Source: Erythrobacter sp. YT30 (GTDB lineage: Bacteria > Pseudomonadota > Alphaproteobacteria > Sphingomonadales > Sphingomonadaceae). From it: a DNA stretch of 64,000 nt. The notes beneath the pieces were generated by a model. That model did no database searches, was not told where the DNA came from, and saw nothing but the letters and a program-made list of their open reading frames with translations. The first letter of the stretch is position 1; each line of letters starts with the position of its first letter. Below, piece after piece: positions 59,601 to 64,000 of the stretch. Where the stretch lies: the NCBI RefSeq assembly GCF_001542875.1, contig NZ_LMAF01000002.1, forward strand, positions 124,001-188,000, read 5' to 3'. The position numbers and the translations under genes are program-made.

Positions 59601-60898
59601 GCGGCGTCCGCTATAATGGCCCGGCGGAGTCGGTGTTCTCGCTCAGCGGTCAGGAAAACCAGGAATTGACTGGTGCACTGGGCATTGCGGCCGATTTTTC
59701 AGGCCGTGTTTCGCAGCCCATCCTTTCTGGCATCATTCGCGGTAAAAATCTGACTTACGAAAATCTCGCCTATGGCACGCGTCTTTCGCAGATGGCGGTT
59801 CGCGGCAGCTTTGATGGCGATGAATTGGTTATCGAACAGCTCGACGCGAGAGCGGGTGACGGCACGGTATCCGCTTCTGGAACGGTAAGCCTCGCTGCTG
59901 ATCGCGGCTTCCCCATGAATGTCGATGTCACGCTGGACGATGCCCGCCTTGCTCGCAGCGATGCCCTGTCCGCCACCGCTACGGGCGAGTTGAATTTCGC
60001 CAAGCGCGAGGGTGAAAAGGCACTGCTTTCCGGCACTCTTGAGCTTCCTGAAACCCGATACCGATTAAGTTATCCGGGAGCCGAAGAAGTGCCCGAGTTG
60101 AGCGGCGTCCGGTTCAAACCTCCGCCTGCGAATGCCCAATCTCGCCCTAGTGAAGCTGAGATTGAGATTGCGAGCCTGCTTGAAGAAATCCGCCTCGATC
60201 TCCGTTTGAGAGCGGGCGAAAAGCTCTACGTGTCCGGCATGGGGTTAGAGAGCGAGTGGTCCGCAGATCTGCGCATTTCCGGGACATCGGGTGAACCGCG
60301 CATGGCGGGCGAGGTTGATCTTATTCGCGGGACGCTTGGTTTTGCCGGGCGCTCCTTTGAGCTTCAGCAAGGGCGCATTCGCTTCACAGGCGGGCAAACT
60401 GTCAATCCGACGATTGCAATCACCGCGAGCGAGAGTGTGGAGGAAGTCGCGGTCAATGTGAACGTATCTGGCCGCGCCTATTCGCCGCAAATCAACTTCT
60501 CAAGTACGCCTGGATTGCCGCAGGATGAGATCATGTCCCGCATCTTGTTCGGTAGCTCTGTCGCCAACCTTTCGCCGCTGCAGGCCGTACAGCTTGCGGG
60601 GTCACTCAATGCGCTTCGTGGGGGCAGCGGCGGGCTTAATCCGCTTGGAACCTTGCGGTCCGCAACAGGCGTTGATCGCCTGCGCATCTTGGGCTCGGAT
60701 GAAGCCACCGGGCGCGGAACAGCGGTCGCTGCGGGGCAATACATCACCGATGATATCTATGTTGAAGTCATCACCGATGCGCGCGGGTTTACCGCCACAC
60801 AGCTGGAAATCAGCCTGACGCCTGCTCTATCTGTCTTGAGTCAGGCGGGCGGCGCGGTCGGGACCAATGTCAATGTCAGATACCGCAAGGATTATTGA
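56687..60898 (+). CDS. tamB: TamB-like translocation and assembly module protein
   Basis: 1403 residues. N-terminal membrane anchor (RIAIGVLAAIVALVVIVGIALVAL), a long region of repeated beta strands (AsmA/TamB-like periplasmic bridge), and the C-terminal DUF490/TamB domain with GTLGFAGRSFELQQGRI, NPTIAITASES, LPQDEIMSRILFG and the end VNVRYRKDY. TamB spans the periplasm and carries hydrophobic cargo or lipid toward TamA. A GTG at 56729 after AGGGAAAG is an alternative start. It directly overlaps TamA by one base, the usual gene pair, and is followed by a 61-residue anchored protein. It is not obviously part of the catabolic island. Confidence 0.95.
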   Translation: MDALVTQESENEGKVSRSWPKRIAIGVLAAIVALVVIVGIALVALNTSSGRGFVKDQIEALEFENGLQIGIGSLEGSLYGDLIIRDFTLSDPQGVFLASPEVSLDWNPFKFISSHIDIEALTAETATFSRVPEFNETPPSDAPLLPDYDIDIDRFEIGELIVAPNVTGTETTANLSGEAHIADRRAEVALDAASEAGDVATLLLDAVPENNRLDLALTVDAPANGVIAAIAGLQEPLSATLKGEGDWAKWDGTLNSTFGGEDLTALTLSARDGTFGAKGDLRLAKFAPDATAQLLGERTLLNLEAALAERSAQVDGQLFSDAFELSTNGLVDLSDNTFDSFKADFRLLEPSTIAPDLRGAGLQALLTLDGKFTRPNLAYDIRAERLNVNDIGMEGIEARGETTVDPANMIVPVSANLARITGLDTAAGGALSDISLDGDVLVRWPRILSDNLRLQSPRIDARVTLLADAGAGRYGGAINGRLDDYRLESVGLFDITSDVDLEATDDGRYALAGAVQARSTRLTNESVRGFLGGDMLVSSDVAYSSDGIARFSNLRLAAPLLKVRDGRGSYSADGQIDLTASGVSSDYGPLGLQLAGTVTNPVATVKAASPGLGIGLADVTATIRGDNNRYAIDLESTTDYGPLTASMLADLSQGPTVFAINEGDLNGIGFTGEMRQSDAGPFVGELNANGRGLTGLVRLGGEGAYQTAAINMRSTGTTLPGPAKLFIGRGIIDANVILYDSPQVAADVQLANASYFGTSIDTLRALIDYRDGTGTAKLVATGENGAPFRVAANAKLEPQLWSAAIKGNVRQVAFETASPARILPREDGYELLPTRLNVGSGSARLAGEFGSSVKLQSRVDGIELRVLNAFSPDLGINGKATGSLDFVQANEGSFPRADARLQLSDLTRTTATSVSKPVDVNVIGQLQASGGAARAVIRQRGSVIGRVNASLAPLGPAAGTWIDRLLDAPLGGGVRYNGPAESVFSLSGQENQELTGALGIAADFSGRVSQPILSGIIRGKNLTYENLAYGTRLSQMAVRGSFDGDELVIEQLDARAGDGTVSASGTVSLAADRGFPMNVDVTLDDARLARSDALSATATGELNFAKREGEKALLSGTLELPETRYRLSYPGAEEVPELSGVRFKPPPANAQSRPSEAEIEIASLLEEIRLDLRLRAGEKLYVSGMGLESEWSADLRISGTSGEPRMAGEVDLIRGTLGFAGRSFELQQGRIRFTGGQTVNPTIAITASESVEEVAVNVNVSGRAYSPQINFSSTPGLPQDEIMSRILFGSSVANLSPLQAVQLAGSLNALRGGSGGLNPLGTLRSATGVDRLRILGSDEATGRGTAVAAGQYITDDIYVEVITDARGFTATQLEISLTPALSVLSQAGGAVGTNVNVRYRKDY

Positions 60899-61083
60899 TG
60901 CGCCCGGCGCTCGTCCTCGGGTTTCTGGCGGTGGTATTTGTCGCTCGCATCACTTTCGGCGATGGTCCAGAGGGATCCTTTGATGATCGATTTGACCGGG
61001 CGGAGCGTGAGATGAAGAACCTGTCTGAGAGCATCGAGGCCGAGCTTGCAGAGACCAATGACGAGGCGGCGGATAGCGATTGA
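60898..61083 (+). CDS. Small membrane-anchored protein
   Basis: 61 residues from the ATG at 60898, which overlaps the TamB stop (TGATG). One N-terminal hydrophobic segment (ALVLGFLAVVFVARITFG), followed by a highly charged, probably coiled-coil tail (FDDRFDRAEREMKNLSESIEAE is the helix, positions 27-48). No named family recognised. Translational coupling to TamB suggests an accessory role near the module, perhaps as a periplasmic or membrane partner. It is too short for a stronger statement; codon use resembles its neighbours, which supports it being real. Confidence 0.6.
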   Translation: MRPALVLGFLAVVFVARITFGDGPEGSFDDRFDRAEREMKNLSESIEAELAETNDEAADSD

Positions 61084-61115
61084 TTTTTGCCTCGTCGTTT
61101 GAAACGGCGAAACGA

Positions 61116-61718
61116 TCAGACGGCCTTCAGTTTCTTCTCCAAAGCAGCCAAACTGTCGGCATCATCAATATCCATCAGCGTTTGGGGCTCGCAATTGATT
61201 GCCCTTGCATCGGACAGCATCGCACGGGCGCCCGCATCGCCTTGCAGCTTGGTGAGCGCTTGAAAGTGATCCTTCCCAAAGCAGGCCGGCGGCATTTTTC
61301 GACGTCCATCACTCGATGCATAAATCGCCTTGGCCCCTTCGCGCTTTGCCGCATCAATCAAGGCTTTGATATGATGTGCTTTGATCAAGGGCATATCAGC
61401 CAGAGCGATCAGCAGGGCGTCCGCCTCAGCCTTCCGCGCATGCGACGCGGCAAGCCGTACCGATGACCCCATTCCTTCACGCGCATCGGCATTCGCAAGC
61501 GGTGTAAAGCCCAGCGAGCGCCATTCATTCGAGCACGGATGATCCAACCTAGGCACAACGACCAGCCGAAGCGCGGCATCCACATCCGCAAGAGTTTCAG
61601 CCGCATGTACTCCCAGCTTCTTGCCGAGCAGTGGCGCTGCCAGCTTGTCCGCTGAACCGAACCGCCTCGATTGACCGGCCGCTAACAAAGCGATGGCGAG
61701 ACGAAACTCGTCGGGCAC
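61116..61718 (-). CDS. MocA/MobA-like molybdenum cofactor nucleotidyltransferase
   Basis: 200 residues from a GTG at 61718, directly after the XdhC stop. NTP-transferase fold: LAIALLAAGQSRRFGSADKL (nucleotide-binding loop), ADMPLIKAHH, GDAGARAMLSDA and DIDDADSL. These features agree with MocA, the CTP:molybdopterin cytidylyltransferase that makes MCD, the cofactor form needed by xanthine-dehydrogenase-family hydroxylases. Its link to XdhC and the adjacent IorAB-type hydroxylase genes supports this. The family also contains MobA (GMP form), which is a less likely assignment here. Confidence 0.85.
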   Translation of the reverse strand: MPDEFRLAIALLAAGQSRRFGSADKLAAPLLGKKLGVHAAETLADVDAALRLVVVPRLDHPCSNEWRSLGFTPLANADAREGMGSSVRLAASHARKAEADALLIALADMPLIKAHHIKALIDAAKREGAKAIYASSDGRRKMPPACFGKDHFQALTKLQGDAGARAMLSDARAINCEPQTLMDIDDADSLAALEKKLKAV

Positions 61719-61719
61719 A

Positions 61720-62655
61720 CTATCCGCCGAAATCGGTATTCTGATAGACGCTGATAACTTGGCTCAGAGTGGAGAGCGCCAGCGTCTGCGGATCACGCGA
61801 GGAATGAAACAGACCAATTGGTGCGTGGATCGTATCGATGGCCTCGTCGCTGACGCCGATCTCTGAAAGCGCCTTGGTCCTCACCGCGTGGGCCTTTCGC
61901 CCGCCCATCGCGCCAATGTAGAAATGCGGCAATTGAAGTGCATGCGCCATCAAGAGCGTCTCCCAATCGTGATCATGAAATAGGAAGACGATGGCGGTCC
62001 ACGGATCGCTCGTCATCAATTGCGTTTCGCTGGTCTTTTCAAGGCGTTGGACATCCATCGATGCGGCATTCAGCGTCCGAAAAATCTGATCGTCCGGTGT
62101 TAGAACGCTTACGTCGCACAGCATCGCTTCACTGAGATGCGCAAGCGCCAGAACGCCTGCTCCATGCCCAATGATAAGCAATCGCGGCGCGGGCCAATGG
62201 CCGAAAACACCGGCCTCTCTTGTTCGATCAAATTCACTGCGTTGGAAGTCAGAGACGAACTCAGCAGTGCCGAGACCCAATCGCACAGAGAAAGGCTTGC
62301 GGTCATTGATCGCTCTTCGGCAAGCATCGACAAATTGCGCGCCCTCTAGCGGCTGAAAATGAATGTCGAGCCCGCCGCCGCATGGCAGCTTGATATCCAT
62401 ATAGGGCGATCCTGCACCAAACCGTACCAATCGCGGATCCCCCTGCTTCAGCGCAGCTTGAGCTTCGGCAATGACAGCGTTCTCAATGCATCCACCTGAA
62501 AGCGAACCTGCAAAGCTGCCGTCCTCGCAAACGCCCATATGCGTTCCCGGATTGCGCATCGAGGATCCCTCGACCGCGCAAACGGTGACAAGAACGCAGC
62601 CTTTGCCGGCCCCCAACTTTTCGGAGAGAAATTCGAAAACTTGCTTTATGTCCAT
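61720..62655 (-). CDS. XdhC-family molybdenum cofactor insertion protein
   Basis: 311 residues. XdhC/CoxI domains: GCVLVTVCAVEGSSMRNPGT, FAGSLSGGCIENAVIAEAQA, then the Rossmann-like C-domain LLIIGHGAGVLALAHL and FLFHDHDWETLLMAHAL, ending YIGAMGGRKAHAVR and IHAPIGL. XdhC binds the molybdenum cofactor, helps sulfurate it and inserts it into xanthine-oxidase-family enzymes. It is co-directional with the cytochrome c and MocA genes and divergent from IorAB, so it almost certainly serves that hydroxylase. Confidence 0.9.
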   Translation of the reverse strand: MDIKQVFEFLSEKLGAGKGCVLVTVCAVEGSSMRNPGTHMGVCEDGSFAGSLSGGCIENAVIAEAQAALKQGDPRLVRFGAGSPYMDIKLPCGGGLDIHFQPLEGAQFVDACRRAINDRKPFSVRLGLGTAEFVSDFQRSEFDRTREAGVFGHWPAPRLLIIGHGAGVLALAHLSEAMLCDVSVLTPDDQIFRTLNAASMDVQRLEKTSETQLMTSDPWTAIVFLFHDHDWETLLMAHALQLPHFYIGAMGGRKAHAVRTKALSEIGVSDEAIDTIHAPIGLFHSSRDPQTLALSTLSQVISVYQNTDFGG

Positions 62656-62676
62656 CGGATGCAGATCGCTTTGCGC

Positions 62677-63129
62677 TCAGCTTTCGAGGCTTGCGAGATA
62701 AGCGATAATGGCCGCGCGCTGCTCTGCATCTTCCACCGCGCCAGAGACCATAGTGGTGCCGGGAATCACTCCCGTCGGGTCGGCGATAAAGGCCTTCAAT
62801 TGCACCTCGTCCCAGGTAATGCCGGATGCTGCCATCGCATCAGAATAGGCGAAATCATCTAGCGATCCCGCAGTCCGTCCAATGATTGCGTTGAGGTGAG
62901 GCCCTGCACCTGATGCTGCGCCAGCCCCGACATTGTGGCAAGCAGCGCAAATCGCGAAGGCGGCTTTTCCGGCAGCGACCATGTCCTCGCTTGAGCCTGC
63001 ACTGGACTGAACGGGAGGATCGCCTGGCTCACGCACGACGATTTTTTCCACCTCTGGCTCGGGTTCTGAGCTGCATCCCGCGAGGCCTATCGCGGCAAGA
63101 CCCGCCAGCAGAATAGTTTGCGATTTCAT
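62677..63129 (-). CDS. Cytochrome c (class I) lipoprotein
   Basis: 150 residues from the ATG at 63129 (GGGGAG ahead). Lipobox GLAGC (Cys19) gives a membrane-anchored periplasmic protein. A single haem is attached by CAACH (Cys61, Cys64, His65), with a probable Met ligand in VIPGTTMVSG. The N-terminal linker is rich in Glu/Pro. It is the expected electron acceptor of the IorAB-type hydroxylase (whose large subunit carries a Tat signal) in the periplasm, passing electrons on to the respiratory chain. It heads the minus-strand trio cytochrome c, XdhC, MocA. Confidence 0.9.
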   Translation of the reverse strand: MKSQTILLAGLAAIGLAGCSSEPEPEVEKIVVREPGDPPVQSSAGSSEDMVAAGKAAFAICAACHNVGAGAASGAGPHLNAIIGRTAGSLDDFAYSDAMAASGITWDEVQLKAFIADPTGVIPGTTMVSGAVEDAEQRAAIIAYLASLES

Positions 63130-63269
63130 TCCTGTTACTCCCCACACCCGCAGCGCAAAATCGACTCACAGTTTTTTGATCAGACCTGCAAGCCCATTTT
63201 CGATTTCGTTGCGATCTGCTACCTAGTCAAACGACGCTGTTCAATTCGAACTTGCGAGAGGGAAAAAGC

Positions 63270-63749
63270 GTGACAAGTTTCTCAATCAACGGACGCTCAG
63301 TAGAACTGGATGCCGATCCTGCCACTCCGATCCTATGGATCGTTCGAGAACAGCTTGGATTGAATGGCACCAAATTCGGCTGTGGCATTGCACAATGCGG
63401 GGCCTGCACGGTTCACCTGGACGGCCGCCCTATTCGCAGTTGTTCCACTCCCCTGTCCGCTGCTGAGGGCAAAAATATCACCACGGTCGAAGGGCTCAAA
63501 TCGGACGACGGCACTTTGCACAAAGTGCAGCAGGCCTGGATCGAAGCGCAAGTGCCGCAATGCGGATACTGCCAGTCGGGCCAGATCATGTCTGCTATCG
63601 CTTTGCTTGAACGCAATCCGCAGCCTTCGGATGAACAGATCGATGCCGCGATGGCAGGCAATGTCTGTCGCTGCGGCATGTATGGCCGCATTCGCACGGC
63701 AATCAAGTCGGCTGCAGGCATATCTCAAGACGAAGGCGCGGAGGCTTAA
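63270..63749 (+). CDS. iorA: (2Fe-2S)-binding subunit of a molybdenum hydroxylase (isoquinoline 1-oxidoreductase alpha-like)
   Basis: 159 residues from the GTG at 63270 (TTG 63252 is a weaker alternative). Two [2Fe-2S] clusters: plant-type Cys38, Cys43, Cys46 ([14 protein letters not shown]) and Cys58, and the helical cluster Cys98, Cys101 (CGYCQSG), Cys133, Cys135 (CRCGMYGR). It is the small electron-transfer subunit of xanthine-oxidase-family hydroxylases of the two-subunit IorAB type, which lack a FAD subunit and pass electrons to cytochrome c. The large subunit starts at 63750. The substrate (aldehyde, N-heterocycle or other) cannot be fixed. Confidence 0.93.
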   Translation: MTSFSINGRSVELDADPATPILWIVREQLGLNGTKFGCGIAQCGACTVHLDGRPIRSCSTPLSAAEGKNITTVEGLKSDDGTLHKVQQAWIEAQVPQCGYCQSGQIMSAIALLERNPQPSDEQIDAAMAGNVCRCGMYGRIRTAIKSAAGISQDEGAEA

Positions 63750-64000
63750 ATGGGTAAGTGGTCTAGACGCGCTTTCATCGGCGCAGGGCTGGTTGCGGGC
63801 GGCGCTTTGGTTGTCGGCGTATCGATCCGGACAGGCAAACCTGATGAAAAAATTCGCAGGCTGGTCGCAGGCGGTGATGGCGAAACTCTGATCAATAGCT
63901 TTGTCAAAATCGACAAGGACAACATCGTAACAGCTGTCATCCCGCATGCCGAGATGGGCCAAGGTGCGCATTCGACCCTCGCGCAGATGTTGGCCGATGA
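63750..64000 (+). CDS. iorB: Molybdenum hydroxylase large subunit, N-terminal part (isoquinoline 1-oxidoreductase beta-like; cut by window edge)
   Basis: The ATG at 63750 follows the iorA stop directly; about 83 codons are visible before the window ends. A Tat signal (WSRRAFIGAGLVAGGALVVG) is followed by TLINSFVKIDKDNIVTAVIP and AEMGQGAHSTLAQMLAD, the conserved start of the molybdopterin-binding subunit. The Tat signal on the large subunit and the cytochrome c nearby indicate a periplasmic enzyme. IorA would be exported with it. The C-terminal active-site part is outside the window, so the substrate class cannot be judged. Confidence 0.9.
   Translation, partial: MGKWSRRAFIGAGLVAGGALVVGVSIRTGKPDEKIRRLVAGGDGETLINSFVKIDKDNIVTAVIPHAEMGQGAHSTLAQMLAD

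Noticed and set aside
61092..61108. Palindrome around CGTCGTTTGAAACGGCG as a terminator after the small gene
   Set aside because: The stem is imperfect with almost no loop, and no T-run follows on either strand.
1..64000. Search for tRNA/rRNA genes, CRISPR arrays, insertion sequences, integrases and attachment repeats
   Set aside because: None seen. All gaps are under about 230 bases and are explained by operators, a REP-like element or short intergenic sequence.

Overview
The window looks like a chromosomal segment of an alphaproteobacterium, most probably order Sphingomonadales (Sphingomonas/Erythrobacter-like). The reasons are two TonB-dependent receptors embedded in a catabolic island, many Tat/Sec-exported accessory enzymes, TamA/TamB, an isoquinoline-1-oxidoreductase-type molybdenum hydroxylase, moderately high GC coding sequence, and a GGGGAGGGGGACC/GGTGGAGGGGCA palindromic repeat of the kind common in these genomes. 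Coding density is very high: 64 genes, two of them cut by the window edges. No intergenic gap exceeds about 230 bases. I see no tRNA, rRNA, CRISPR array, IS element or integrase.

Layout. 1-3.5 kb: ordinary flank (ABC permease end, PhoX-like protein, PLP-dependent cysteine synthase-like enzyme divergent from an Lrp regulator). 3.6-6.3 kb: plus-strand operon (exported protein, quinone oxidoreductase, SnoaL-like lipoprotein, AhpD-like protein). 6.3-21.9 kb: minus-strand CoA-type catabolic genes (YCII, LolA-like, VOC, crotonase, PuuE-like imide/ureide hydrolase, SDR, RedY/HapK-like, amidase, PaaK-like ligase, two MmgE/PrpD, two class III CoA-transferases, acyl-CoA dehydrogenase, MaoC hydratase, CitE lyase), interrupted by a plus-strand GntR/HutC regulator. 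22.1-24.5 kb: DUF1838 protein and a Tat-exported amine oxidase. 24.5-38.5 kb: two TonB receptors, a membrane protein, exported VOC and hydrolase, MFS transporter, FAD-linked oxidase, nitrilase-like protein, FAD monooxygenase. 38.5-54.1 kb: two minus-strand operons and one plus-strand operon (two methyltransferase/small-protein modules, aldehyde dehydrogenase, two more PuuE-like hydrolases, isochorismatase-type amidase, alpha/beta hydrolase, LeuC/LeuD-like dehydratase, HMG-CoA-lyase-like enzyme, a third CoA-transferase). 54.4-64 kb: TamA-TamB and a molybdenum hydroxylase cluster (MocA, XdhC, cytochrome c, IorA, start of IorB), probably outside the island.

The unifying signal is a palindrome, AATTTGTCCGGACAAATT (core TTGTCCGGACAA), found eight times over 3.5-54.2 kb, always in the short regions in front of these operons, including both receptor promoters. 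It looks like one regulon. The only obvious in-window candidate regulator is the HutC-type GntR protein at 16.27 kb.

Taken together (inference), an outer-membrane-imported compound is oxidised and hydrolysed in periplasm and cytoplasm. Cyclic amide/imide rings would be opened by PuuE-like hydrolases and half-amides cut by amidases. The resulting branched unsaturated dicarboxylates would be hydrated (LeuCD-like), activated by CoA-transferases and split by CitE/HMGL-type lyases. The CoA module resembles the itaconate degradation cluster of Pseudomonas aeruginosa. The substrate is unknown; substituted maleimides or other tetrapyrrole-derived cyclic imides are one speculative possibility.
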